Below are positions 1 through 12,118 of a DNA stretch of 64,000 nt, piece after piece; the first letter of the stretch is position 1; each line of letters begins with the position of its first letter. Under the pieces are notes generated by a model. The model made no database searches. It was not told the DNA's origin and worked only from the letters and a program-made list of their open reading frames with translations. Source of the stretch: Helicoverpa zea (Eukaryota; Arthropoda; Insecta; Lepidoptera; Noctuidae). The translations under genes were made by a program, and so were the position numbers. Location of the stretch: assembly GCF_022581195.2 (NCBI RefSeq), contig NC_061470.1, positions 1,054,001-1,118,000 on the forward strand, in the 5' to 3' direction.

Positions 1-574
1 CAAAATTACAGATTTTACAAATCTATTTGGATAAGATGTTTTTGCTGACCTGTCAAGCTCTAAGCGTCAATTTTGTGAAAATGTTCTCTTTGCCTATGGA
101 TTTTTACAATGGCTGCTCTTAAGCCAATTTAACTCTAATGACTTAACTACCTAATAACGACTTCATTCATTCATTCTCTTAACCACTCTACGCGTTCAAA
201 AAGTCAGTAGGTATATATTAACAATAACAAAAATCTGTGTCTGATGTTATGTGCTATATTCACATACAGTCAAACTAGCAGTTGTCTCATAACAATTCTA
301 TTTATGGTAATAGCAATAATGAGGTGTATGTAACTGTCAACTGAGCGCATGTCATTTCCTGATCGCTGACGGACGACAATTGCTGTTTTTACCTTACACT
401 TTTTTGTTTTGTTGTTATGAAATGTAGGTAATGTTGTAATATTATGAGCTTGTAAATATATAAGTATGTATGTAAGTAGGTGATTGAAAATTGTATAATT
501 TTCTGTGTTGATAGTTTGTTTTAACTAGGTAAGTTAAAATTAACTATGGTTGTTACAAAGTTATGTGTATGTGA

Positions 575-818
575 CTATACTCCATTTAAAATAACGTTAG
601 AAATTTAAGTAAACCTTTTTTACTGTTTGTTCAACCGATTTTGACTTCTATTCCGTAGACAAAAGAACGGAATTTAAAGCAAAATAGTGGTTACAATACC
701 AAGTATTTACTGCAGCCGCCATTAATCATACTACTAACGCAATAGAAGTCAAAATCGGTTGAACAAACAGTAAAAAAGGTTTACTTAAATTTCTAATGTT
801 ATTTTAAATGGAGTATAG
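575..818. mobile_element. Foldback MITE with 78-bp terminal inverted repeats
   Basis: The segments at 575-652 and 741-818 are near-perfect reverse complements, with one clear mismatch (acgttag against acattag), around an 88-bp spacer. The outer ends read CTATACTCC and GGAGTATAG, so TA dinucleotides sit at the borders as expected for a Tc1/mariner-type target duplication. The spacer carries no ORF, so this is a non-autonomous element. The high arm identity suggests a fairly recent insertion or selection for transposition-competent ends. The superfamily is inferred from the TA borders only. Confidence 0.85.
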
Positions 819-1571
819 ATAGTGATAAAGGACAATGCTATTCTTTGTATGGAAGTTGGGCTCAAGAGTTGCCCACAGTAACTGCATAGTGTATTATGTT
901 CTATAGGCTTATAATAGGTCCCAGACCGAAATATTTCGAAATCTATCCCAGGAGTGCTGAGAAAAACTGGTTTGACTCTTATTCAATACTACGAAAAATA
1001 TGCTTACGAACACTTAACTATTCCACTTTTATTACTTTAATTGAAATGCATTATAATATTAATCGACAAATACGAGGTATTGAACGAGATTTTTTTTTAC
1101 CGACTTATAGTTCCAGGGTCCAGGGTCTGGTGATAGAAACCTTAAAACATTATGGAACTCTCGGAAATTGTAAGCACATATCGAATAAAAACTTGTAATT
1201 CGGGTATATGTCTCCGACACCACAAAACTGTGGAGGTTAAGACCTGACCTGACGATGGAGACGACAGTGAGACGAGGGAACTCCTCAACGGTATCTATTT
1301 ACTACCTCGTGTTTGAGCTTATTTTATTCGTCTTGATAAGATTTTTCCATTGCCATTAAGGATATTAATTGCATGACGCTACTCGAACTTAGGACTGATT
1401 GTGGTAGATAGAGACTGAAAAGCAAGAGAAACAACAATTACCTTTAAACGTCTATTTCTGTTTTTTTTTATCCTGTTAACAGTGAAACCACTATCTATCT
1501 GAATGTTATTTCAAGAAAAGAGGTTGTTAGGTTTGTGGCTGCTTAAAATGGCTTGCTAACAATGGCTGGCT
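819..1571. other. No recognised gene; 100-codon ORF and possible dispersed repeat
   Basis: An ATG-initiated ORF of 100 codons runs on the plus strand at 896-1198. I recognise no domain in its product. It is followed at about 1195-1300 by a moderately GC-richer stretch (including 'gaggttaagacctgacc' and 'gagggaactcctcaacgg') that reads like the remnant of a dispersed lepidopteran repeat. The ORF may be a decayed piece of a transposon protein, but nothing visible proves this. Confidence 0.25.
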
Positions 1572-2868
1572 AACATTAGAACTGGTTTTTCTCGGGACCT
1601 CTGGGACATATTTCAAAAATATTTGGATTCCGTCTTAAGAGTGAAGTAAAAAACCTATTTTAACCATTCCCACTACTGGGCAAATGGCTTGGGCTTCATA
1701 AACTGACTGTTCAAGTTGGACATTAGAACCGGGTTTTCTCGGGACCTCTGGGACCGATTTCAAAAATATTTGGATTCCGTCTTAAGAGTGAAGTAAAGAA
1801 CCTATTCTAACCATTCCCACTACTGGGCAAATGGCTTGGGCTTTATAAAGTAACTGTTCAAGTTTAACATTTGAACCGGTTTTTCTCGGGACCTCTGGGA
1901 CCGATTTCCAAAATATTTGGATTTCGTGACAACAGTGAAGTAAAGAACCTATTCTAACCATTCCCACTACTGGGCAAATGGCTTGGGCTTTATAAAGTGA
2001 CTGTTCAAGTTTAACATTTGAACCGGTTTTTCTCGGGACCTCTGGGACCGATTGCCAAAATATTTGGATTTCGTGTTAACAGTGCAGCAAAGAACCTATT
2101 TCGACCACTTTCACTACTGGGCAAATGGCTCAGGCTTTGTTAAGTGACTATCTATGGAGAACATTTGAACCGGTTTTTCTCGGGACCTCTGGGACCGATT
2201 TCAAAAATATTTGGATTTCGTGTTCAGAGTGCACTATGGAACCTATTTTAACAATTTCCACTACTGGGCAAATGGCTTGGGCTTTATTAATTGACTGTTC
2301 AAGTTTGACATTAGAACCAGTTTTTCTCGGGACTTCTGGGACCGATTTCAAAAATATTTGGATTTCGTGATAACAGTGAAGTAAAGAACCTATTCTAACC
2401 ATTCCCACTACTGGGCAAATGGCTCAGGCTTTGTTAAGTGACTATCTATGGAGAACATTTGAACCGGTTTTTCTCGGGACCTCTGGGACCGATTTCAAAA
2501 ATATTTGGATTTCGTGTTCAGAGTGCACTATGGAACCTATTTTAACAATTTCCACTACTGGGCAAATGGCTTGGGCTTTATAAATTGACTGTTCAAGTTT
2601 GACATTAGAACCGGTTTTTCTCGGGACCTCTAGGACCGATTTCCAAAATATTTGGATTACGTGTTAACAGTGCAGTAAAGAACCTATTTCGACCACTTTC
2701 ACTACTGGGCAAATGGCTCAGGCTTTGTTAAGTGACTATCTATGGAGACCATTTGAACCGGTTTTTCTCGGGACCTCTGGGACCGATTTTAAAAATATTT
2801 GGATTTCGTGTTCAGAGTGCACTATGGAACCAGCTGAAACTACTCCCACTGCTGGGCAAACTTTGAGC
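1572..2868. repeat. 147-bp tandem satellite array, about 9 units, with 294-bp dimer structure
   Basis: The landmark 'ctcgg(g)acctct' recurs at 1591, 1738, 1885, 2032, 2179, 2326, 2473, 2620 and 2767, giving eight consecutive intervals of exactly 147 bp with no net indel. From about 2110 two monomer types alternate. One has 'gttaagtgactatctatgg' and 'ttcagagtgcactatgg'; the other has 'gactgttcaagttt' and 'aacagtg(a/c)ag'. This yields a 294-bp higher-order unit, seen at 2131, 2425 and 2719. Because 147 is divisible by three, reading frames stay open across units on both strands (1782-1967, 2125-2370, 2148-2408). These are byproducts of the period and not genes. Each unit contains 'ccactactgggcaaatggc', which resembles the reverse complement of the lepidopteran LINE/SINE end 'gcccagcagtggga'. 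Confidence 0.95.
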
Positions 2869-4130
2869 CCACACCCTGGCATTGTCCTTTGATCATAATA
2901 TTTTCATTTATATACCTAATAAATAATTTTGGATACTTTTCAAGTGATTGAATTGCGACATAAGATAATTATGGAAGTTTCACAAAAGAAAAACTATTTA
3001 AATAGTTATTGGTATTCGAGACACTTTATAAAAATACTTCACACAAAACGGAAATACCACCAAAAAAACACAGTTTCTCAATTATTCTCTTCAACCACTA
3101 TTGACTTACCAGTTGACTACACAGTGACTTCCTGGTTAAAACAAATACCTAGTGCCAGATAGACACGCGTTCGATTCCCGTGTGAAACCGTGAGGCGTTT
3201 CCTTGACATGACGGAGTTGTGTCATTCTCATTACTTAAGTGTTACTTGTTTTAGCTAATGTTAGAGTATAGTAAATGGAATTATTGTGTTTTTCAAAATA
3301 CAACTGATAGTAAAAATATGGGGTCTTTGTGGGAAAAATTCCAATATCTGAAGCAAGAACCTACTCCTTTTTGGGAACATTGGTTAAAAAATAATAAATT
3401 GGAGCAAGTATTTATGACTCAGTAGCAGGAAAAAAATATGAAAGTGTTTGTATGAGGTATCTTAATCGGATTATTAGTTAGCTAATAGGAACACCACAAA
3501 AATTCAGACAGTTAAACAAACCATATAATTTCTTACATTGCCCTACCGTATTGTAATCGAAAAATTCAGATCTTCATAGCATAATCAGTATTTTCATCGT
3601 CCCACGAAAATTTCTGACTTTGTGCAACTATCATTAGGTACTTACTTCACATATAAAGTCGGATCCAAATACTTAAAAGTCACTACGTCAATATAATTAT
3701 GACGAACAGTACACATATTTAATTACTAATTGTTATACTTATTTGTAAGTGTGTGCGTATTATGTCAGAATGGCGTTACAGGTCATATACCATGTCGATA
3801 TAGAGTGCTAGATAAATGCTGCACTTAGGACTTGTAGTGTCTATCTTTTGTGGAAATAAATAGGAAATTATATTTGTTATGTAATTGTGAAAATTTTGTA
3901 GCAATCTATTTTTCAAGGCGCCGTAAAAATAAATAGAAATTCGGAGTCCTGAATCGATCCCAAAACATCATGTGGAAACTAGGCACTTCTCGTACCAGGA
4001 TAAATTATAACATACCTTTGTCACCCGGGGATAAGTGATATAATTTTTCAAAAGGCTCAAGTAATTTTGAAACCTTTCGGGTAAAAACCAATTAAAAATC
4101 CAATAGGCTAGTTTCCTAAAAAATAATAAT
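2869..4130. other. Intronic/non-coding DNA with a possible SINE relic near 3,150
   Basis: No gene is recognised. Around 3163-3182 the sequence 'cgcgttcgattcccgtg' resembles a tRNA T-arm/Pol III B box, consistent with the head of a decayed tRNA-derived SINE. No A box or clear tail was found. An ATG ORF of 77 codons at 2929-3162 has no recognisable domain. The rest is AT-rich sequence without structure I can name. Confidence 0.35.
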
Positions 4131-4383
4131 TAGTCCGTCTTGTAGATTGTCCAAAATTAAGCGATACGTATTTTTTCTTTTTTAAATTGGATCAGAACTT
4201 GTTAAGATATAGCGTGTTAAAGTTGAGTGTGACGTCACAAGTTGCTACAATTTTCAGGACACTGTGACGTAAAAGGCCCCCACTCCTAATTTTTGAAGTG
4301 TATTATCTTTGTCATTTTATGTTTAATTAAAAAAAGAAAAAATACGTATCCAATATTTTTTGATTATCTAAAAAGCGGACTAA
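4131..4383. mobile_element. Degenerate MITE with TAGTCCG...CGGACTA ends
   Basis: The left end begins TAGTCCG at 4131 and the right end finishes CGGACTA at 4383. Internally, 'gatacgtattttttctttt' (about 4162-4180) is the reverse complement of sequence at about 4333-4350. The arms are interrupted by mismatches, so this is an old non-autonomous TIR element of about 253 bp. TA at both edges fits a TA target duplication. A CRE-like palindrome TGACGTCA sits near the middle. Confidence 0.6.
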
Positions 4384-7300
4384 ATATTATTTCATTATTT
4401 CGACCCTGGACACTACCCTATTATTATATCATAGTATGTACTTAGAATAAAGTAGGTGTCAGTAAACAGAACGATATCATAATATACATGGCACATAAAA
4501 ACCTTATGTAAGTACCCAACATGTTAATTTCGTACGTGAGTTCCTGTTAAATCGCTGTGCCTAATTCAATCAAATCGATTCACTGGTTCATATCGACTTC
4601 ACTGATAAAACGACACAAGTGTGTTTGTTTAAAGATGTAATCAGCTATTACATTTAGAAAAAAATATCTCTCTAGTATATATGGTGGTCTTAAAAACTCC
4701 CTTAAGGCCCAAGTAATAGTCGAAGACAGCAAAAAATATCCAGATGAGGCAAAAGAAGAGAAAAGAGTTTTTCTTTAGTCAATGAAAATATTTCTACATA
4801 GATAGACACGAGGATTCATGATTTTAACCTAAAACCAAAGCAAATAAATGATTCACTCCCCACTAACGGGCTTCCCATCTATTTATAGACAGTCTAATCC
4901 TTTTACATAATCTTTGACCTAACGCATTCAACCCGTGTCCACTACATCCTGACTTATTAACTACCAATCATAACTTGACCCCTCGCCTCCGAACTAATGT
5001 TCGACCATCCTACAAAGCCGAGAGATCAACTTATACTGGACATAAGCAAGGAAGCAGTCTGCCATATTTGGCAAAAAATAAAAGCCTTTTCAATCAATTG
5101 TGGACTCTGATCCTTGGGAATAAAGTTGTATTTTGAATACAAGGTTGAATAAGGTCTGAATATTATGGTGTCCCATTTTGGTGGCTCGCATTATAATTTA
5201 GAAGTATTTTAAGCTTAGATTTGAGATAGTAGCAGGTTTTGTTAGCTATTGTGTGCAAAGCGGTTCAGAAAACGGATTTTGGTAAACGCCATTTTGTTTT
5301 TTTGGGTGTAAAAATGGCGGGAACATAACCTTGCCCTTGATAAATAGTCGCTTTAAATTGTCTATGGAACCAACTGTTAATTGGTATTGCCAAAAAACTG
5401 CAATGTTTTCTTTTATTTAATGCGACAATAAGGTAAAATTAAAATATCCCTGTGTCTTTTAGAATAATCTACGAAATATACTAAAGCAAATAAATAATAG
5501 CCTTAGGTAGGCACTTCTGTCAGTTCCCGTGACATTATGAATGGCTCTAAACAAGAAAATCAAGTTTCCTAACACAATAGATTAGTAACCTGTCTTGCTA
5601 TAGTCTCGACGTAAATAATAATTTATACACCTAGCGTCCATTTGTCTGCTTTTAAAATAATATATTTTTAGATATTTTTCTTCAGACAAAGACTTAATCA
5701 TCTTTGACTTGAGAAGATATTATTATTAATATGAATATAAAATAGCCAGTCACTATAAAAAAGTATGTTTTTGATATTAAAAAGTCTACCCTTTCTAGAT
5801 TTTTCTCTACTTAATAAACTTACACGTCAACCTACATTAAAACGATCGTAAACATCAAAAACATATCATGCCCATACAAGTTCACAAAAACCCATACAAT
5901 TGAGACCCATTCGTCACTTAACAGACCTTCAAACCAGTAATCACAATTAAGACTCCTAATGACTGCAATATAAGGTATTAATTACCTTTAAAAAACATTT
6001 TATTGTACCTCTAATTGTCGATGGTACACCAATATGGCGATCTGTCACATCCCTCAAGCGGCGGTGTTGCCAGCCGTGATATTTTAATTACGTCCGAGAA
6101 TTCGTTAATTGAGTGAAAAAAGATGTGAAAAAAGCTACTGCGTTTTATTTTTAGTGTTGATCGAAAGCTGATATATGTGTCAATATTAAACTTATGACTT
6201 GGTTTTAATGAATATTTTATATACATCATAATAATCATTATCTAAAGTTCTAAAAGGTGTCAAAATCATTCGTACCTATGTAGTTTGAAGGTAACTATTT
6301 TTACCTCTTTAGTTAAAAAAACAACAAAAACCTATTTTTATTTTAATGAACAACACTTAATTTCAATTGTTATTACCAAAATTAATGTTAATTGCAATAA
6401 AATTATTTTTAATTTCATTCATAATTGCCAACACAAGAATCTTGTCCACAAAGTGTATATCATTTCAGTACACACACTCGTCATATTTGTCAAGGTTGAA
6501 AACTTTTAAATTGTCGATTATATACAAAAATGGATCGTTGTTTAATATATTATCTGTAGGTTATTAATAATATTTATATTTAGCATTATCATAATGATTA
6601 TTACTGTCGTTATTACGTTTTAATACTGACAAAAAAGATGACACATAAATGTAGTTATGTAAGCTAATTAATAATTTACACTGTCTGGGAAAATCCTCAG
6701 AATACTTTATCATAAATAAAGCATTAGTAGATCTTCTTTATCCGAATTTGTATAAGTAAGATATGTATTTATTAATTGGCACACCAAGAGCATTACAAAC
6801 GACAAATAAACATAAATTGTAGGTACCTAATAAAATTCTAGTTGCTGTATCTTAAGAAGAAGAAGAAGAAGAAGAATGTATCTATTACCTACACTATACG
6901 AGTACACATCGAGTATTATAGTATATTTTTTTGATATAAGACATGCTTTTGATTTGATTAATTCAATAAATTAAGTCTGAAAAGAACTCAGCTGAAAACG
7001 CCGGAAATCAAATGCCCTAGTTTCAATACCTCTAGTTTATTATTCCATTTCATTTATCACGTTTGAACCTCAAAATCCAAATAAGAAATATCAAAAATTA
7101 TTAGACGGTTATCAGACCGATCTTAAATCTGCACCGTTATTAACTGCTGACAAGTTAAGGTCGAATCTGAACCTTATTCGAAACAGTTAAGTCCAATTAC
7201 AATTGCTTTACAAAAAAGTAAAGTTCAAAGGCATTGACACTCCTTGCGATAAAATGTCACACCCATGGTTACGTGCTGTTAAGGTTGAAACACACTTGTG

Positions 7301-8850
7301 CGGATGTAAGCGGGGATGTAATCAATGTACCTATGTAGTTACAAGGAGGGGATTATATTTTTAGCAATTAGTTTGTACCTAGTTATAAGGGAAGGGAGAA
7401 GGGATTATATTTTGAGTGAATGTTAAAAGATTCGTGTGTTTTTTTACCTCCTGAATTCTCATCTACTTGATTACTTATCAGGTACCTCCCTCTACCTATA
7501 CCCTTGTGGATCACTCTATCTATACCTCGGTGAAAACCTCATGAAAATCTGTTTAATGTTATTTAAACTCTGTTGTGTTTTATCAAAGGATGACAATTTA
7601 GAACAATAGAGCCCTAATTAAGAATTAATAATGAAAATTTTTGCAGCTAACAAAATTGTATTGTTGCTAAGAATATTATTAAAACCGTTACGCATGCATT
7701 TCCACGTATATTCAAGTGTAAGTAAATACCGTGAATATTATTATAATATTTTACAAGTTCGTTTCGTTTCACTATAATTACTTTGATAGCAAATATTTTA
7801 CATGCTATCACGAACATTCACAGTATACCAGACTGTTGGAATGAAACATTCTAAAGCAAACTAACTTAATAAGTATTAGGAAGGAAAGCATATTTAGGAC
7901 TTCCTATTTTTTTATTTTAAAAAATGTTTGAACTTCAAAATAACTTATTTAACACACACGACCGCATAACTTATTTATTTAATCATTTTAGGATACACAG
8001 TTAAATATGATAAAAGAAGTACTAACATAAAATTATACAAAAGATTTGCTTTCTCAAGAAATCTTTCAGCAGTTAGTTAGCAAGAGAGTTAGAATTTTAT
8101 TTATTACCCATACTCACGCTTTTCGAAATAGTGTGAACTGCCCTTAACACGAAATAAATCACCAACTTACGTGCAAAGTAGGGAAGTGAACAACTTAAGA
8201 ACTCTTTACATGTTTTTCCATTAAAATGACAATTATATTTCGTCGATCAATAATTAAATCGATCGAAATCTCGTGATCGAGATAACACGGATTGATTAAT
8301 TATTTTTTTATGCTGGCAATTAGCGTGTCGTGTTTTTTTTAAGGTTTTCAAGATTTGGGTTGAAAAATTGCTTCAATTATAGATAGCATAAATTATAATT
8401 TTATACTCTAAATATTTCGAAACGAAACAAAGAAAAGAATATAAGCACAGTAAAGTGAGTTATCCAAATACCTGTTAGAACCAAATCTGTATTTCTATTA
8501 TAATGAGGAAACTCTAAAAGGTCAGATAACATAAGAAGTTTTCAGTAAAACTTGTAGGTAGCATAGCATTTCAATATTCAGAAAACTAAATCAATGATTG
8601 AAAACTCTTTGAAGATATTGAGTCAGCCATATTTTACCCAACCGTATTACCAAAAGGAGGTTATAACTCTTAACCCGTATGATAATAGAATCAATTTCTA
8701 CAAGACAATACATAATAGGGTCAAACCTAATACTACTACCTAATACTTAACTTAACTGCTGACCTATTGCCAACTGGGTTCTAGAACCACACCTTGGTGA
8801 CTCTAGACTCTACGGTATTCTCGTAAAACTTATACGAGTACATTATAGAT
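4384..8850. other. Long AT-rich non-coding stretch, no gene seen
   Basis: I see no coding exon in these 4.5 kb. Short ORFs at 6011-6238 (minus) and 6285-6567 (plus) are low-complexity and AT-driven. A short (AGA)n microsatellite lies at about 6853-6877. The interval is most simply read as part of the long intron of the minus-strand GAS2-like gene whose first coding exon is at 23.9-24.1 kb. Confidence 0.5.
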
Positions 8851-9250
8851 ACACACTGTACTCTTTTAGTCGGCCGATAGTTTGTTTGGGCTCATAAATC
8901 AGTATGAAGATGATGTCCTCCTAACCGATTATCGGCTACGGAGGCTGTTTTCATGTAAGGAGATTAGCCAACTGCGCAGGACGTATAGTGCACGAGCATT
9001 TGTGCAGACACAAGTGCACTCACTATTCCTTCATTTTCATAGCTCGATGGGACGGCAATCCGACACAAACGGGAAAGATCAGCAGTTGGTTATTGACACA
9101 CCCGTGCATCGGAGAGCACGTTAATGTCGTTCCTGCGCCTGAGTGGTATTACGCACATTACAAAGATCAGGTATTTAGCCGGTATCAGACCGCCTGAAAA
9201 CTTTGATTGGAATCAAGATTTTCTTGCCGACTATTTAGTCTGCAGTGTGC
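8851..9250. mobile_element. TIR element with 'agtcggccgata' ends, carrying a nested dispersed repeat
   Basis: The left end reads 'acactgtactcttttagtcggccgatag' in two adjoining blocks (8853-8880). The right end 'gccgactatttagtctgcagtgt' lies at about 9227-9248 and is its diverged inverse. The same ends are seen at 28.10/28.53 kb and 32.10/32.74 kb, so this is a family. Just inside the left end, 'ggctcataaatcagtatgaa' is the inverse of sequence near the right end of the 28.2- and 32.7-kb copies. The middle (about 8928-9142) is a different repeat that recurs inverted at 11,925-12,118, so it probably inserted into this element. Short ORFs here (8882-9124, 8988-9197) follow the repeat and are not credited as genes. 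Confidence 0.6.
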
Positions 9251-10790
9251 AGTCTCAACACCTGTGCTATATGAAATTGTAGGCGTGGGATGATGTCTTG
9301 ACACGATATTTTATACTAGCCGATTCACCTGGTTTCATTCGCTTTCTGAAGGAACTAGGTATGTACTTCGCGTACTCGTAAACGTACATCCTCTTTTACT
9401 CAATTGGTTCAGGTGTTTTGTAGTAACAGCTCAATAGACTCACATCTAAATCATTTAACCACAAAATTAAATATTATAGAGGTAGCTACTTTTTTTGTAT
9501 GTAACTATAGCTTTGGTTTAAAAAAGATACCAAAATCGCGAAAGGCTATAGACCAGTTCTTATTCGGATGCGGTAAGTAGTTCTCACGGAACTTGAATTA
9601 AACTGATGGCAGAAGCTAGTATGTAAATACTATTAGAACTAGACTCTAAGGCACTCCACAGTAAAAAGGAGATCTAAATCCCTGAACATAACACAAAAAC
9701 AAAATAATTTTCTTAACAATCGTAAAAAAATTACAACTTTACATCTTATCAATCATTCTTACCACGTATTTGACAGGAGAGACACAGAATTTGTATCGAT
9801 ACATCGAATATCGTGAGCGAACGCGACTCGCATCGTAATCGAATGCGAATCGACTTCGAATTCCACAGGTATGTTCGCACCATTGTTTTATTTTATTGTA
9901 TGAGCTGTGTTTCAAATATTTGCGCAAGATTCGTGATTTGATTTTGGTATTTTTAAATGGGAACATATTTTTTTTGTGAAAAAAATAAAGTATTATTTTC
10001 AGCGTCGTCGTTTGTTTCCATATGGAGTAGAATTTTGATGTTTCCAAATACTTACAGATTTTTTTATATTTTTAAGAAAATAATATCATTTGTTAAATTA
10101 ATAAGCCACATCTTTAAACTTAAGCAAAAAATATTCGAATTCAAATAAATAAGTCAATTAATAACCCATGTATGGGTATTTAGACAGACCAGTCATTATA
10201 AACCGATTGTCAGTATTGAACAATCAAAGGATAATAAATGGCCATTAGACGTATTTTTCCTTTTCGAATAAAGACATAAACTAATCAGCCGGCTGTAAAC
10301 GCAATCACACAATAAAGCTGGTATGTAAATAACTTAATAACTTGAACGTGGTACAAGAAAATACAGAAGTCCTAACTCTGTCAGGAAATCGTTGTAAGAA
10401 TTACCTTTATAAATAGATAAACCTATAATATAATAGATAAATATCTAGCTAGGTAACCCGATAATAATATGATAGTACCTATTCATGAGTAAACACCGAT
10501 TTTTCAGTTTCATAATTATTCAGAAGCAGTTGCTTATTTAAACGTTACTATGCTCCATATAATATTATGTATATCCTCCTATCTGCATCCCACGGTTTTT
10601 TCCTGTGTCCAAAAAACACACATCGTACACATACAAATAGCCCTTGTGCATGAAAATCTCCTCTGCAGTTATACTGTAAACTAAAAAAACGACAACACCC
10701 AAACGTTCACTACTGGTTCACCAAAATACTGGTTTAAAGTACTGCATTTCTACTTCGAAGATCAAACAGACTAAACCTTCTACAATCCAC
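9251..10790. other. Non-coding, no gene recognised
   Basis: No exon is recognised. A segment at about 9540-9630 ('cggtaagtagttctcacgg', then 'gaagctagta') resembles a decayed Helitron 3' region. A 102-codon minus-strand ORF at 9739-10047 has no recognisable domain. Around 9797-9860 there is a local concentration of CGAAT/ATCGAA words, giving many short self-complementary matches of unknown meaning. Confidence 0.35.
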
Positions 10791-10794
10791 CTGT

Positions 10795-10870
10795 ATCACG
10801 GCGAGCTTAAAGCCACCTGCGCCGGCGCCTCCGCCCGCGAGCTCGGTAATTACCGCCGATGTGTATCGCA
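10795..10870. other. GC-rich CpG patch, possible exon or promoter
   Basis: Within AT-rich intron, 10,800-10,862 is strikingly GC- and CpG-rich ('gcgccggcgcctccgcccgc'). On the minus strand one frame stays open through the patch and would encode a glycine/alanine-rich stretch. A possible donor (CAG|GTGGCT) is present, but no convincing acceptor or homology is visible. It could be an alternative first exon, a regulatory CpG patch or a repeat fragment. Confidence 0.25.
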
Positions 10871-10999
10871 AGGACGATCCAACGATAGTCTGTTTAGACA
10901 AGCTGTAGTTTGTTGTGTAATTAATGTCGGGGTTGGTGTTGTTATGGGAAGTTATGAGAGTTTGTGACTTCTGTGGTAAGTACTTGCAAGTATAGATTG

Positions 11000-11130
11000 A
11001 TCGACACCGAGTTGGCCAAAGTTGCTCAGATAGGCTGTCGCTCCTTGTAGAACACTGGTACTCAGCCGCATCTGGTTGTACTGGAAGCCAACCCCAAACA
11101 AGTTTGGGAAAAGGCTAGGCAGATGATAGT
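11000..11130 (+). repeat. Decayed SINE 3' body (shared-tail SINE family)
   Basis: The order 'cagataggctgtcgctcctt', 'aacactggtactcagc', 'tggaagccaaccccaa', 'ttgggaaaaggctaggcagatgat' (split across blocks) matches the plus-orientation tail of the SINE copies at 44.2 kb and 17.0 kb. The head is missing or unrecognisable, so this is a 5'-truncated or decayed insertion. Confidence 0.75.
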
Positions 11131-11924
11131 GTGTCTAGGATTGATATTTTATCGATGTACGAAGATTTATGATAATTTGGACGCGATCTAAGTATGTAAG
11201 AGTTCATATCTATAACTGTTATTTATAACGCTAGTTACAAAACAGGATACACCGACTATTGTTAAACAGTGTTATTTGAAATGTCTCAAGCAAGAAATTC
11301 TCTCACGCCAATTGGCTATAATAAATATAATATAATGGATAGAATCTTCTTCATTTCTGCTATATTTAGAAAGCACTCATCTTCATGTCCTTGCTCCAAA
11401 ACATACCGGGTCAGACACACCTGTCTTCAAATATTAAAAATACTGCACTTACAATTCCCTGTAATGCATGAATCACGATTTAAGAGGTAAATGCTACTAA
11501 ACTGACATTCAAATCAATATTTTCTGATAGCTATCTGCACTATCTAACGATCTAGACAGTCTCACGTGAAATTCATGTTAATATATTCAAACAGTAAGAC
11601 TTATCTGAAAACACGTGAATTTCAAAATTATTCATAAAAGTATTGAAGGTGAAATATAGGTTAGTCTGGCAGAAATTGAATGGTTGAAAGATAACGGAAA
11701 CGTATCGATACAAGAGCAATTTAAAACTGTAAAAAAGAGAAGGGTGTCAATCACTGTAGATAAAAATATAAACGAACAAAAAGGCTAAATAGACAAAAGG
11801 TGAAGGATCAAAGTAAATATTAATCAAGACTACATACTAAAGTGATCATATAAAATCGAAATTTTTCGAAATTCTTCTAGAGTTTCGAGAGAAGGCAACA
11901 GTATCCTTCACCGAAGTAGCACGT

Positions 11925-12118
11925 AAATGTCGGTCCTGCGCCTGATCTCTTTCCGGTCGTGTCGGATTGCCGTCCCATCGGGCTATGAGAGTGAAGGAAT
12001 AGTGAGAGCACCTGTGTCTGCGCAAATGCTCATGCACTATAATATGTCCTGCGCAGTTGGCTAATCTCCTTACATGAGAACAGCCGCCGTAGCCGATAAT
12101 CGGCTAGGAGAACATCAT
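11925..12118 (-). repeat. Second copy (inverted) of the dispersed repeat at 8.93-9.14 kb
   Basis: The minus strand reads 'ctcctagccgattatcggct', then 'aaggagattagccaactgcg', 'gatgggacggcaatccgaca' and 'aggcgcaggaccgacattta'. The same order of words occurs on the plus strand at 8928-9142. The two copies are moderately diverged. The minus-strand ORF at 11,846-12,037 lies in this repeat and shows no recognised domain. Class unknown: no TIR or poly-A tail could be assigned. Confidence 0.65.

Noticed and set aside
1782..2408. Long ORFs on both strands with 49-residue repeats (a repetitive protein?)
   Set aside because: They arise because the satellite period, 147 bp, is a multiple of three. Neither strand has a start or splice context, and both strands are equally open.
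1572..2868. CRISPR-like regularly spaced repeat
   Set aside because: Whole units repeat without distinct spacers; this is a eukaryotic satellite.
9739..10047. 102-codon minus-strand ORF
   Set aside because: No recognised domain, AT-rich with low-complexity Lys/Tyr/Phe content, no exon signals; not credited as a gene.
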